A DNA stretch of 64,000 bases from Halorubrum trapanicum (GCF_002355655.1 NZ_AP017571.1:39082-103081), one strand, 5' to 3'; positions 17,778-27,122 are shown, numbered from the stretch's first letter. Numbers and translations: made by a program. The notes: generated from the sequence alone by a model not told the origin.

Positions 17778-20700
17778 GTACCTCCGCGTGACGCCTACCT
17801 CCGAACGCCTCAATCCGGAGCGGCTGCCGCAGGCACTGGAGAGTCTCCACAAACTGACCTTAACGAACTCGACAGGGCTAGCTGACAAACTCAATCCGCT
17901 ACACAGCAAAACACCGCTACGATTCGAATTCCTCGCGCTCAGCGAGGGTGCAGACGACCCCGTCGAATTCTACTACGGTGCTGACGACCATCTGGATACG
18001 CTTGAGAAACGTCTCCGGTCGATCTATCCCGAGACGTTCGACATCGAGCGTACCAAAGTCGACGTCGCATCCCGACTCGTGCAGCCTGTGGAATTCGACC
18101 GAGAGACATTCGTCGATCACTATGAGTCGGGCGATCTCACGTACGAGTTCGGTCCTGACGAGCAATACGAACGTGGGACTGACGAAGACAGTCAAGCGAG
18201 GCAAGCAGACGCCCAATCAGTCGCGGAAGGAGGGACGGTCGGCGACCTGTCTGCCGACCACATCATCGAGATCGGAGACACCGCCCTCGAACTCGCCCCA
18301 CCAGATGCGATTCCCGAGGATGAGCCACTCACGACGCTTGCCAAACCAACGGTGACAACAGAGGGGACGATACTCGCCCGGCCAGCGACCAAGACCGTCT
18401 CCCCACTCGGCGTGCGGTGGCAGGGGTCGGCCACTCGGAAACAGGACTGGATGACCTCACTCTCGCCATTCACTGCCGACGACGAAGCAGAACTCCCAGC
18501 CGTCGATCAGCCAGGTGGTGCGCTCGCGTCGCTTGTCGACCACCTGATGGAGGCGACAGCACCAGTAGCGTTCCAGGCCGTCTTCCAGCGACGCGAGAGC
18601 TGGCAGTCCGATGCCGACCTTCGCAAGGAGGACGTCATCGACGGCCGAGACACACTCGCTCAGGAGATTATTGGCTCCCTTTTCGAACTCGACGATCAGT
18701 CGGAGAGCCGGGACAGAAACCAGCTGAGCGACGCCGTTGCAAAACGTGTCGCGGCAATCGAGGCGAAAAATCCGAAGCGGTCGTTCACCGCGAACATCCG
18801 AGCGATCGGGATTCCGTCCGGGGACGACGGTCGCGATGATCTCGATGATCGGATGCAATCACTTGTCCCGGTATTCGACCCGCTTGACGGACCGTACTAC
18901 GAGGTTGCGGCCGAACGGGTACGCGACAGCGGCTTCCGGGCAGCCACGAAAGAACGGAACGCACGAGCGGCGCTGCAGCGGCTCTTGGATCGTGAGATCA
19001 CGACCGGCCGTGGGACGACCCGACCCGAGTTCGTCCTGAGTGGCCGAGAACTCGCGAATTTCGTACTCGTGCCCTCCTCGGAACAGCTGACTGTCGAGGG
19101 GGCACGTGGGACGCGTGCGGAACAGCAGAGTCGGAATCCATTGCCACGCCCCCACCAGGACCTCATGAGTGAATTCCGCGACGGGATGGCAATCGGGTAT
19201 GCCCTCGACGACACCGGCGAGGCCGAAGACGAGCCGACACACATTCCACCCGGACTGCTGCCCACTCATTACGGCCGGTTCGGAACAACCGGCTCTGGGA
19301 AGTCGAAAGCCCTCATCAACGATATGCTGTCGCTGTACGCCAACACCGAGGGGCCGACGATCCTCATCATCCCGAAGAACGACGACATGGCCCAGAATTA
19401 TATGCGGGCTCACGCGCGTCGGTTCGGAATGACCGACCTCCAAGAGAACGTCGTCCACTTCCCGATCCCGGACGTCCTCCCCGGGTTCTCGTTTTTCGAT
19501 CTCGAACCGTCGATGGAGAGCGGACGGCGCCGCGAAGACGCCGTCCAACGGAAGGCCGACCACTACGAAGAGATTTTGAAGCTCGTGATGGGAACCGACC
19601 GCTACGAGCGGGCGACTGTGGCCCCAACTCTCATCAAGACACTCATCAAGACACTGTTCGACGAGGAATACGGGCGTGAGAACGGGCTCTACCGAGCGTC
19701 GACGGACTACTTCGCCCACCGACAGCTCGAACACGTCGTCGACCAGCTCTGGGAGGCCGGGCCACCGAACGAGAACATCGGCGACGCCCCACGGTCGAGC
19801 GACGAGGAAGTCACCCGGACGATTCGACGGCAGCTCCAGTTAGATTCGAACACCTTCGCGAACGTGATGGGCGGTGTCGGAAACCGTCTCGCCTACATCT
19901 CACAGGATACGCACCTGCGGCAGATCTTCAATAATACCGAGAACCAGTTCGACTTTCGGGATGTCCTCGACGAGGATACGGTCATCCTCTTCGACCTCGG
20001 CGACCTCCGCGACGACGCCGCCCGGATCATGACCGGTGTGATCCTGACCAATCTCGATGCAGCTCTCAAGGACCGCAAACAGGCCCTCCCCCAGCACTCG
20101 GACGACTACGTCGTGAACTTGCTCGTCGACGAGGCAGCATCGGTCGTGGTCTCCGACATCATGAATGATCTCCTCGAGAAAGGCCGGGGATTCCGGCTCT
20201 CTGTTGGTCTGTCGATGCAGTTCCCCGAACAGATGGAGGCTGAAGGTGGGCGGAAGATCTACCTGAATGCTCTGAACAACATCGGCAGTTCACTCATCGG
20301 GAAAATCAACGTCGACCGGGAACTGGCGCGAGCGATGGCCCACGAAGAGATGGACCCCGCGGATTTCGCCAATCGGATTCGTTCGTTGCCACGAGGGGAG
20401 TGGATCGCCAGCCTGCCAAGCCCGACGTTCGGTGAAACGGGGCCGTATCCGTTCAGTCTCGAACCACTCCCGATTCCACCGGGCCACCCCGAGAGCGAAT
20501 CCCCGCTCACAGAGCGTGAAGAGGAGCAGTTCACTGAGACACTCTCCTCGATGCACGAGGACATCAATGACGAACACGGTGTGCCGGCTGAGCCAGACAC
20601 TTCAACAACGAGCACACCTGCCGACGGACACGAGGTGCTCGATATCGCGAGCGACGACCTGGACGTCGCGATTGCGAACGTGGTTCGGAGTCTGCAGCTT

Positions 20701-22152
20701 CGAGAGGGCTGCCGTGAGGAAAACGGCTGGGTGGCCGTCGAAGCAGTTGACGACGAACTCAGACGACTCTTCGACGACGTCGACGCCGAGCCGCCATCGT
20801 ATGATGCCCTCGCGGACATCCGAGAACGATCACGATACCTCGATACGACCGTCGATATCGACGCCGACGAGCTCCGCATCCGGCTCACTGACGCCGGAGA
20901 AGAGGTCGCGACACCCGATACTGGTGGCGTGCAGGCCGCTGGTGGGAGTGCCCACGACGCAGCACTCCTTCAGATCGAAGAAGAGCTCACCGCACTCGGT
21001 TTCACCGTCTCGATCCTCGCACAGGATGGCAGCGAGAAACCTGACGCGAGGGCGAGCCACCCCGACGTTTCCGACCGATTCGCCATCGAAGTCGAAACGA
21101 CGACACCCGAGAATCCCGCGAAAGTGCTCACGAATCTCCGGAAGGCCCAAGCAGCAGGTGATATCCCGCTGTTTGTCGTTCGACCAGGAAACGACGAAAC
21201 TGAGTGGGCCGAGCGTGTTGACGGCATTCTCACACCTCCCGTCCGTACCCTCCAGAATGGTGAGACACGGTTCTACACGACTGACTCGAATCTCACGTTC
21301 AGCGGTGGAGCGACCGAAGAAGGTGGAGTGACGGCCGTGCGACCGGCGACCGACGACGAGAACGGGACCCAGAACATCTGGCAGCGTGATGGCGACGAGA
21401 TCGTCCTTCGTGATGCCAGCGGGACGGAACATATCCGCCTCGAGTCGCTGGAAAAACTCTCGAAAGATCGTGTTCCGGCCATCTACAGCTACGACCACGC
21501 TGCCGACGAGTACGTCGTTTATGAGCACGGTGAACAACACATCTACGAGACGAAATCGGCGTTCGAGGACGACTGGATTCGGATCAAAAAGCCGTTCGTT
21601 CCGGAAGACGAGTTCTCCACCCCAGAGTACAGCTGCGACAGCTACGTAATCGTGATTCTTGCCGATGAGAAGTCATCAGTCGTCTACACGGACGGGACAA
21701 CGAAACCTCTCACAACCCTATTTGATCACTCAACCGCCCACAATGAATCAGAGGGGGACTCCAAAAACGACGACGAAAATAGTGACCGGGCGGAGACTGA
21801 CTATCGGGCCGAATCTGCTCCGGGAGAGGATATGCCGGGGGAAGATTCCTCAGAGCAAATCTCCCAAACTAACGGGAGTGAACTCGATCACGACGCGGAC
21901 GATTTCGAGTCATTCGTTGACGTGTACGTTACCGAAGAAGAGGAGGCGGAACTCCCGAAGGATGATCTCTATAATGCGTATCGGATATGGGCAATCAGAC
22001 ACGACAAAGAAGTTCAATCGAAAGCGTGGTTCTCCCGTTCTCTCGGGGAGTTCGTAACGTATGATACGAGTCGGATTCGTCAAAACGAAACCCGCGTGAA
22101 CTGCTATACAGGTATTTCGCTCACGGCAGCAGGGCAACAATTGATTGAATGA
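17770..22152 (+). CDS. VirD4/TraG-like coupling ATPase with C-terminal PD-(D/E)XK-like segment
   Basis: 1460 residues from ATG 17770, overlapping the virB4 stop by 8 bases. The N-terminal 480 residues are not recognised. Walker A GTTGSGKSK lies near residue 506 and Walker B VNLLVDEAA near 784, with the TraG/HerA-type sequence SMQFPEQMEAEGG after it. From about residue 1057 to 1140 there is an alpha/beta segment with KPDARA, then FAIEVETTT and a Lys-rich helix (PAKVLTNLRKA), the order of the PD, ExE and K elements of PD-(D/E)XK nucleases. The last 300 residues are acidic and partly disordered. It is roughly twice the usual coupling-protein length. It should move DNA to the mating channel; a nuclease role is inference. 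Confidence 0.82.
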   Translation: MREYLRVTPTSERLNPERLPQALESLHKLTLTNSTGLADKLNPLHSKTPLRFEFLALSEGADDPVEFYYGADDHLDTLEKRLRSIYPETFDIERTKVDVASRLVQPVEFDRETFVDHYESGDLTYEFGPDEQYERGTDEDSQARQADAQSVAEGGTVGDLSADHIIEIGDTALELAPPDAIPEDEPLTTLAKPTVTTEGTILARPATKTVSPLGVRWQGSATRKQDWMTSLSPFTADDEAELPAVDQPGGALASLVDHLMEATAPVAFQAVFQRRESWQSDADLRKEDVIDGRDTLAQEIIGSLFELDDQSESRDRNQLSDAVAKRVAAIEAKNPKRSFTANIRAIGIPSGDDGRDDLDDRMQSLVPVFDPLDGPYYEVAAERVRDSGFRAATKERNARAALQRLLDREITTGRGTTRPEFVLSGRELANFVLVPSSEQLTVEGARGTRAEQQSRNPLPRPHQDLMSEFRDGMAIGYALDDTGEAEDEPTHIPPGLLPTHYGRFGTTGSGKSKALINDMLSLYANTEGPTILIIPKNDDMAQNYMRAHARRFGMTDLQENVVHFPIPDVLPGFSFFDLEPSMESGRRREDAVQRKADHYEEILKLVMGTDRYERATVAPTLIKTLIKTLFDEEYGRENGLYRASTDYFAHRQLEHVVDQLWEAGPPNENIGDAPRSSDEEVTRTIRRQLQLDSNTFANVMGGVGNRLAYISQDTHLRQIFNNTENQFDFRDVLDEDTVILFDLGDLRDDAARIMTGVILTNLDAALKDRKQALPQHSDDYVVNLLVDEAASVVVSDIMNDLLEKGRGFRLSVGLSMQFPEQMEAEGGRKIYLNALNNIGSSLIGKINVDRELARAMAHEEMDPADFANRIRSLPRGEWIASLPSPTFGETGPYPFSLEPLPIPPGHPESESPLTEREEEQFTETLSSMHEDINDEHGVPAEPDTSTTSTPADGHEVLDIASDDLDVAIANVVRSLQLREGCREENGWVAVEAVDDELRRLFDDVDAEPPSYDALADIRERSRYLDTTVDIDADELRIRLTDAGEEVATPDTGGVQAAGGSAHDAALLQIEEELTALGFTVSILAQDGSEKPDARASHPDVSDRFAIEVETTTPENPAKVLTNLRKAQAAGDIPLFVVRPGNDETEWAERVDGILTPPVRTLQNGETRFYTTDSNLTFSGGATEEGGVTAVRPATDDENGTQNIWQRDGDEIVLRDASGTEHIRLESLEKLSKDRVPAIYSYDHAADEYVVYEHGEQHIYETKSAFEDDWIRIKKPFVPEDEFSTPEYSCDSYVIVILADEKSSVVYTDGTTKPLTTLFDHSTAHNESEGDSKNDDENSDRAETDYRAESAPGEDMPGEDSSEQISQTNGSELDHDADDFESFVDVYVTEEEEAELPKDDLYNAYRIWAIRHDKEVQSKAWFSRSLGEFVTYDTSRIRQNETRVNCYTGISLTAAGQQLIE

Positions 22153-22203
22153 AGAGAAATCTATGAGGTACTTGAATTCGAGACGGGTTATCAAAAAACC
22201 GCC

Positions 22204-22466
22204 CGAAGGCGTTGCCGGTCAGGGGAAACGACCAGTAACAGCACGAGAGGGTAAGAATCAAGAGTTAATACTCGGTTATGGACCGAGAAAACCGCAAGAC
22301 GGAACCGCCGGTCAGGGCATCTGGGAGGGGCAACAGTATCTAACATCAAGTGAACATACGAAATCGCAGGACGGCGCTGCTGGTCAGGGGAAATTAAGAA
22401 AGGGTACTCCCGCCCGTATCAGCGGTCAGGGGAAAAACCACCAGACGGCGAAGCTGGTCAGGGGTA
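22204..22466 (+). repeat. Five-copy imperfect repeat array (core GGTCAGGGG)
   Basis: Cores at 22217, 22310, 22382, 22424 and 22456, each preceded by GAC/AGGCG-NN-GC-like sequence and usually followed by AAA. The stretch 22153-22599 between the coupling protein and the primase has no ordinary haloarchaeal gene. One frame (TTG 22145 or ATG 22163 to 22603) stays open, and the first four copies read AGQG or SGQG in it, but the predicted protein is rich in Lys/Arg and the fifth copy is out of frame. An oriT or origin-type iteron array, a repeated RNA, or a decayed repeat gene are all possible. Confidence 0.6.
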
Positions 22467-22599
22467 TCACCGAGCGAAAACCAACTAGGATAGAACGGGG
22501 GGTCCCCGTTGGGACCAAGGGATTGGATCGAGGAGTAGAATTGAGTGAGTTCTGTGCTGGCTCAGAATTAGTGAGAGCCATGCAAGGTACTGTGAGAAC

Positions 22600-23853
22600 A
22601 TGAATAAGAATATCATCGACGAACCGGAGGAGATTCCGGAGACGCTACGCGAACGGGACCAGTGGGTGTGCTGGCGCGAAGAAGAGCGGGACGGCAAGCC
22701 GACGAAGATTCCGGTGACGCCGGGAGGTGGGGGGTTCGCGTCATCAACAGAGTCGGAGACCTGGGCGAGTTTCGAGACAGCGCTCGACTACACCGAGACG
22801 GCACACGCCGATGGCGTCGGGTTCGTGTTTACCGACGACGACCCCATCGTCGGCGTCGATCTGGACGACTGCCGCGACCCGGAAACCGGCGACGTCGACG
22901 ACGCGGCACTAGACATCATCGAGCGCCTCGACTCCTATACGGAGGTGTCACCGTCCGGCACCGGCTATCACGTCCTCATCAGGGGCGAACTTCCCGACGG
23001 GCGGAACCGTCGCGGGAGCATCGAACTGTACGACACGGCACGCTTTTTCACCGTCACTGGCGATCACGTCGAGCGGACACCAACGTGCGTCGCACGTCGA
23101 CAGGACGCGCTCAGAGCGATTCACCGTGAGTACGTTCAGGAGACAGAGCGTGACACGGCAGCAGAGCCCGAACAGCGTGGTAGCGCTGACGACGAGTCAC
23201 CGACGACCGGTGCAGCCGGCGTTGACGTCGACCTCGAAGACGATGACCTCCTCGAGAAAGCGCGAAACGCATCGAACGGCGAGAAGTTCGAGCGGCTCTG
23301 GAACGGGAATACGGTCGGCTACGACAGTCAGTCCGAGGCCGACATGGCGCTGTGCTGTTTGCTGGCGTTCTGGACCGGTGGTGACCGGACCCAAATGGAG
23401 CAGCTGTTCCGCCAGTCGGGATTGATGCGAGAGAAGTGGGACGAGGTCCACTACGCTGATGGGTCGACGTATGGGGAGAAGACCATCGAGCGAGCAATTG
23501 CGACTACTTCGGAGTTCTACGACCCGGACGCCGGCGACGATACCGCGGACGAGATCCCCGCCACATCGTCGCCAGACGTCGGCGCTGCTGACTCGGAGCG
23601 GAGTCGCGCATATCTCGCCGAGAAGAACCAGATCTTGAGCGACCGCGTCGACGAGCTCGAGGCGACACTCACGGAGAAAACCGAGCGCATCGACGCTCTC
23701 GAAGCGGAGGTCAAGCGACTCACTGACGAACTTGCCACCCGTGGCCAGGAGGAGGAGTGCCAGGGCGAGCACGCCGCTACTACGAGTGAGAACAGTAGTG
23801 AGTCAGAGTCATCCTCACTGTTGGGTCGGTTATTCGGCGGTCGGTCCAAGTAG
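22600..23853 (+). CDS. Primase-polymerase of the NrS-1/plasmid type
   Basis: 417 residues. The N-terminal archaeo-eukaryotic primase domain (about 15-180) shows GVDLDDCRD (motif I acidic residues), SPSGTGYHVLIRG (motif II His) and IELYDTARFFTVTGDH (motif III). Residues 215-315 form a helical domain of the NrS-1 primase C-terminal kind (WNGNTVGYDSQSEADMALC, MREKWDE, GEKTIERAI). A coiled-coil (DRVDELEATLTEKTERIDAL) ends the protein. No helicase domain is fused. Likely primes replication of the element. Confidence 0.82.
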   Translation: MNKNIIDEPEEIPETLRERDQWVCWREEERDGKPTKIPVTPGGGGFASSTESETWASFETALDYTETAHADGVGFVFTDDDPIVGVDLDDCRDPETGDVDDAALDIIERLDSYTEVSPSGTGYHVLIRGELPDGRNRRGSIELYDTARFFTVTGDHVERTPTCVARRQDALRAIHREYVQETERDTAAEPEQRGSADDESPTTGAAGVDVDLEDDDLLEKARNASNGEKFERLWNGNTVGYDSQSEADMALCCLLAFWTGGDRTQMEQLFRQSGLMREKWDEVHYADGSTYGEKTIERAIATTSEFYDPDAGDDTADEIPATSSPDVGAADSERSRAYLAEKNQILSDRVDELEATLTEKTERIDALEAEVKRLTDELATRGQEEECQGEHAATTSENSSESESSSLLGRLFGGRSK

Positions 23854-23881
23854 CGTTGCGACCGCAGCGGCACGTCTGTCA

Positions 23882-23903
23882 CCCCCGCCAGGGGGCGGCG
23901 GGG
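23882..23903 (+). promoter_or_regulatory. G+C hairpin leader (no T-run)
   Basis: CCCCC-GCCA-GGGGG followed by CGGCGGGG, 24 bases before the ATG at 23928. The C-run can pair with either G-run. Member of the leader family described in the findings. Confidence 0.6.
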
Positions 23904-23927
23904 TACATCACGTGCCCCCGATAGACG

Positions 23928-24368
23928 ATGGCTTCGGAACGTACGACCCAAACGCAGACGGTACAGCAAGCAGCAACCAACTCCGACGGGGAGGCTCCGT
24001 GGGCAGACCTCGAGGTGGCGATCCCGAACGACCGCGATCACGCGTCGCTCGTCGCGCTCGTGGAGTGTGCCCTAATCGAGCTGACGCACGAGCACGTGGG
24101 GGCAGTCGTCGTCACCCACCAGGTCCGGGGGACAAACCACACGCAGTACGTCGCCGTCGACGACGTCAGCGAGCAGTTCCAAAAGCGGCACTTCGACGCC
24201 CGGCTGGGCTGGCACGAGACAACCGTTCCTCGTGAGATCGTTCGCGACGAACTCGTCACCCAGCTCACCCGGTCGGCAGCCTCACAAGCGGAACGCACAC
24301 GAGAAGCAGCAGCCAGCGAGCCGGACACGTTCACCGTGAAGCCGGTTCAGGAACTCCGGACTCCATAG
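23928..24368 (+). CDS. Hypothetical acidic protein
   Basis: 146 residues. A disordered Gln/Thr-rich start is followed by an alpha/beta core (ADLEVAIPNDRDHASLVALV, HVGAVVVTHQVRGTNHTQYV, FQKRHFDARLGWHETTVP) and a helical tail. No membrane segment or metal-binding cluster. Not recognised. It has its own G+C hairpin leader, and copy 2 of the dispersed inverted repeat follows it. Confidence 0.65.
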   Translation: MASERTTQTQTVQQAATNSDGEAPWADLEVAIPNDRDHASLVALVECALIELTHEHVGAVVVTHQVRGTNHTQYVAVDDVSEQFQKRHFDARLGWHETTVPREIVRDELVTQLTRSAASQAERTREAAASEPDTFTVKPVQELRTP

Positions 24369-24377
24369 GCCACACTC

Positions 24378-24419
24378 TTAACCAACACTCGGGACCAGTT
24401 CTGTCGAAGTGTTGGTTAA
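24378..24419. repeat. Dispersed inverted repeat, copy 2
   Basis: TTAACCAACA (24378-24387) and TGTTGGTTAA (24410-24419), spacer 22, starting 10 bases after a stop codon. Confidence 0.9.
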
Positions 24420-24532
24420 TGACGTTGCCAGAATTTATGCCCTCAACCCACGCCCACCGCCCTATCCCTCCGCGACGTTGCCGTTTTCGAGTACCGCGAC
24501 CCAGGGTCGGACTGACGCCCTCCGACTGGGCT

Positions 24533-24562
24533 GTTTATCGGCGCCGGGAGGCGTGCAGCGCG
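24533..24562 (+). promoter_or_regulatory. G+C hairpin leader
   Basis: TTTAT followed by CGGCGCCGGGAGGCGTG and further GC pairing, about 27 bases before the ATG at 24589. Weaker member of the leader family. Confidence 0.4.
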
Positions 24563-24588
24563 CGAGAGCGTGCGCGGCGTGATTCACC

Positions 24589-24879
24589 ATGGTTGGTCCC
24601 GATCCTCACGACGACACGAGTGCCGACCACGAACAGCTCGAAACCGAACTCCTCGCACAGGACCGTGACGCCGCGAGCGTCGCGACCGCGGACGTCGACG
24701 ACGCAACGGCCCGCAGCCTAGTCGACGACCTCATCGACGCGGACGTCGTCACACCCGTTCCCGAGGATCGCGTTCTCGTTCACGAGCCGAGTGTTACTAC
24801 CTTCGACTCGACGACGCAATTGGCCGTCTTCCACCGTGGCTGGACGGCCGGCCGCGACGCCGACGCGGAGGCGGAGTAA
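24589..24879 (+). CDS. Hypothetical acidic protein
   Basis: 96 residues, very Asp/Glu-rich (DADVVTPVPEDRVLVHEPSV at the centre), probably one small alpha/beta domain. No family recognised. Its TAA overlaps the ATG of the zinc-finger gene by one base (TAATG), so the two are translated together. Confidence 0.65.
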   Translation: MVGPDPHDDTSADHEQLETELLAQDRDAASVATADVDDATARSLVDDLIDADVVTPVPEDRVLVHEPSVTTFDSTTQLAVFHRGWTAGRDADAEAE

Positions 24880-25202
24880 TGCAGCAGACGCTTACAGGGT
24901 GTGCGTTCTGCGACGCTCCGCCCAGCACCGAGACTGGCGAGGCCCACACATGGGGGGAAGATGAGCGGGTCACCCACCCCATCTGCGTCGACTGCGCGAT
25001 CCAGATGGAGCCGGACCCCAACGAGCGCGATCGCTACGCCTGCGATGGCTGTGGGCTCGTCGTCGACGCCCTCGCGGCGCTCACGCGCTTCCGTGTGGAA
25101 CTCGGCCATCTCGAGGGGCCGCTGCAGCTGTGTGCGCGATGTAGTCCTGGCGGGCCCGCGACGTACTGGACGCACGACCTCGATGAGCATCTCGTTGAGT
25201 GA
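24879..25202 (+). CDS. Small zinc-finger protein
   Basis: 107 residues with three Cys pairs: CAFC near residue 8, CVDC near residue 36 and CDGC near residue 55, plus CARC near residue 87. This suggests two treble-clef or zinc-ribbon sites. The middle (YACDGCGLVVDALAALTRF) resembles the ribbon of several haloarchaeal plasmid proteins. Nucleic-acid or protein binding is likely. No further match. Confidence 0.7.
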   Translation: MQQTLTGCAFCDAPPSTETGEAHTWGEDERVTHPICVDCAIQMEPDPNERDRYACDGCGLVVDALAALTRFRVELGHLEGPLQLCARCSPGGPATYWTHDLDEHLVE

Positions 25203-25279
25203 GACATATTGCCGACGCTTACACCGTTTCCATGGAGGACCTCGTTGACGAAGTCGACGTCGCGCTTGACCGCGACTAA
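25199..25279 (+). CDS. Possible 26-residue microprotein
   Basis: GTG at 25199 lies inside GTGA, overlapping the stop of the zinc-finger gene. It reads VRHIADAYTVSMEDLVDEVD... with haloarchaeal acidic composition and ends in TAA. The overlap and composition suggest a real small gene or the end of a shortened one. No other support. Confidence 0.35.
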   Translation: MRHIADAYTVSMEDLVDEVDVALDRD

Positions 25280-25367
25280 TGGGGAGTCTCCCTATCCATG
25301 GATAGGGAAAGTATCCAATAAGCCGCACCGCTTGGCATTACGCCATAGATTCCGGTATCCCTCGCCG

Positions 25368-26180
25368 TCAGATCGTCGTCGAAAGACGCTCGATGCGATC
25401 AGCGGTTTCCTTGACTGCGTCTTTCTCCTCGAGACGACTCACGATATCCTGTAATTCAACCGTGGTGTAATCGAGTTCCTGCTGGAGGGCAGGCATAGAT
25501 TTCGGTTCGTCGAGGGCGTGAAGCACTTCGAGTTCCTCGTATACGCGCTCTGTAATCTCCGCGACCGGCTCATGCAGGGGTGTCCTCACGTTGTGTTGCT
25601 CGGTGAGATCGGCCAACGCCTCGTTCACGTATGTTACGAATAGCTCTTGATCCAAGAGGTCGATCTGCGCGGCGAGTTCTGCTTCGACGACGTCGAAATC
25701 GAGGTCAGTCTGCAGCAGCGAAAACATATCTTCGATATCGTCCACCCGTCCGGCGACCGCCTTGAATAGGAAGATGTCCTCTGGGCTCACGAGTTCGACC
25801 ACCAAGTTGCTGGGGTTGAGGTACCGCTCGCTACGCTTCCGAATCCCGTCAGAAAGAACCAGTTTATCGATTACCTGCTGGTGAAAGATGTCGATTCGAC
25901 ACCCATCATCGTTCTCGAGGATTCGCTGAGCACCGAGCGCTTCGTATTCTTCGTCCGGTTCCCGAACGATATCGTAACCAAGTTCGAGCAGTACTGCTTG
26001 GAGCTGCCCGAGGTCATCACCGGATGCGACGATGAGATCGATATCCTTGGTAGTGGTCTTGAGATCCTGGAACGCCATTGCCCCACCGCCGATCAAGAAG
26101 ACAGTGAGTGGGTCGTCTAGCTGCTCGCCGATGCGCTCGAGTTCCGACCGAATGTACGAACTGTCGAATCGCGCCCTCAT
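25368..26180 (-). CDS. Nucleotidyltransferase, toxin-like (AbiEii/DUF6036 type)
   Basis: 270 residues from ATG 26180, inside ATGA overlapping the upstream stop. The polymerase-beta-type nucleotidyltransferase signature is FLIGGGAMAFQDLKTTTKDIDL (GG, then D-x-D) at about residues 28-49, with a third acidic residue in RIDIFHQQ. The C-terminal part is helical, with a winged-helix-like end (SMPALQQELDYTTVELQDIV). Such enzymes paired with a winged-helix protein form AbiE-type toxin-antitoxin systems, in which the transferase modifies tRNA or other targets. The role is inferred from domain and pairing. Confidence 0.75.
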   Translation of the reverse strand: MRARFDSSYIRSELERIGEQLDDPLTVFLIGGGAMAFQDLKTTTKDIDLIVASGDDLGQLQAVLLELGYDIVREPDEEYEALGAQRILENDDGCRIDIFHQQVIDKLVLSDGIRKRSERYLNPSNLVVELVSPEDIFLFKAVAGRVDDIEDMFSLLQTDLDFDVVEAELAAQIDLLDQELFVTYVNEALADLTEQHNVRTPLHEPVAEITERVYEELEVLHALDEPKSMPALQQELDYTTVELQDIVSRLEEKDAVKETADRIERLSTTI

Positions 26181-27100
26181 GCTGACACCCCGTAGTCCGC
26201 AGCCAATTCTTGGAACTCTTCCCACTCGGGAAGTCGAGATGCCCGCTCCTCGCCACTCGTGTCGAGATACGTGAGCAAGTCCTCGACGAGATCGTCGACG
26301 CCGTACTTTGTGGCCTGGTCACGCAGTTCGTCACGGTCGACGTCAACGTGGCTGAGCAGGAGCAGACAGTATGACTGGGTACGTGCGCCCGAATCGATTA
26401 CGAGCATATGACAGCACAGCATCGCCGGCGAGAGATCATTCATCGTCTCTGAATGGAAATAGTACCGACGGTCGCGGGCCAGAAGGGGCAGGTCGTAGGT
26501 CTGGAAACGCTCTGGCCCCGTCGAAAGGAAGTCCTCGGCGGTAATCTCATCTGCGGTCTGGACGAGGAACTCGTCGAGTGACTCCCAGAGAATCGTGTAG
26601 GTGTCGGTGTGTTGTTCGACGGTCTGGCGATGGTCGTGGTGAACGAGTTCCCGAGCAAGCGTACTCAGTTGTTCGAATCCCTCGTTCAGCACATATGCAT
26701 CCTCGTCAGTTTCGTAGATGATCCCTCGATGCTGAAGTGGATCGAGGGCGCGATGGACGGTACTCCTGTGAATGTTGGCCCGGCGTGCGAGCTCCATTAC
26801 GACCCGCGGTGTTTCAAGATAGTAGAGAACGCGGAGCGTCGCACCCGACAACAGTTCAGGCCAGTCGATGTGCGAATACTCTTGGGTGATGTCTGCGAGG
26901 AGTTCGAGTGCTTTCGCGTCCGATGGCCGGATCTGCTTTGTTTTCCCTTGTCGACGCGTCTCGACGAGTCCGGTCGCTTCGAGACGATCGACAAGTTCAG
27001 ACGTGTAGCTGAGACTGCGGTCCAGCTGGGTCGCAAATTCGGAGACTGTCTGCTCACCGTGAAGGACGGTGAGCGCGCGAACCTCGCCTTCGGTAAGCAT
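26177..27100 (-). CDS. Winged-helix protein, likely antitoxin/regulator of the nucleotidyltransferase
   Basis: 307 residues. Two winged-helix domains: residues 5-60 (VSEFATQLDRSLSYTSELVD, then RLEATGLVETRRQGKTKQ) and about 85-150 (RVVMELARRANIHRSTVHRA, then LDPLQHRGIIYETDEDAYV). The C-terminal 140 residues are alpha/beta, with no family I recognise. It overlaps the nucleotidyltransferase start by four bases, the standard antitoxin-first order. A strong TATA box fits a leaderless start at 27100. Confidence 0.72.
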   Translation of the reverse strand: MLTEGEVRALTVLHGEQTVSEFATQLDRSLSYTSELVDRLEATGLVETRRQGKTKQIRPSDAKALELLADITQEYSHIDWPELLSGATLRVLYYLETPRVVMELARRANIHRSTVHRALDPLQHRGIIYETDEDAYVLNEGFEQLSTLARELVHHDHRQTVEQHTDTYTILWESLDEFLVQTADEITAEDFLSTGPERFQTYDLPLLARDRRYYFHSETMNDLSPAMLCCHMLVIDSGARTQSYCLLLLSHVDVDRDELRDQATKYGVDDLVEDLLTYLDTSGEERASRLPEWEEFQELAADYGVSA

Positions 27101-27122
27101 CTGTTGCGTAGATACGAACCGA

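Noticed and set aside
22145..22603. A 146-152 codon gene over the repeat array
   Set aside because: Basic composition, no promoter, and the fifth repeat is out of frame. Kept as a repeat array with the coding option noted.
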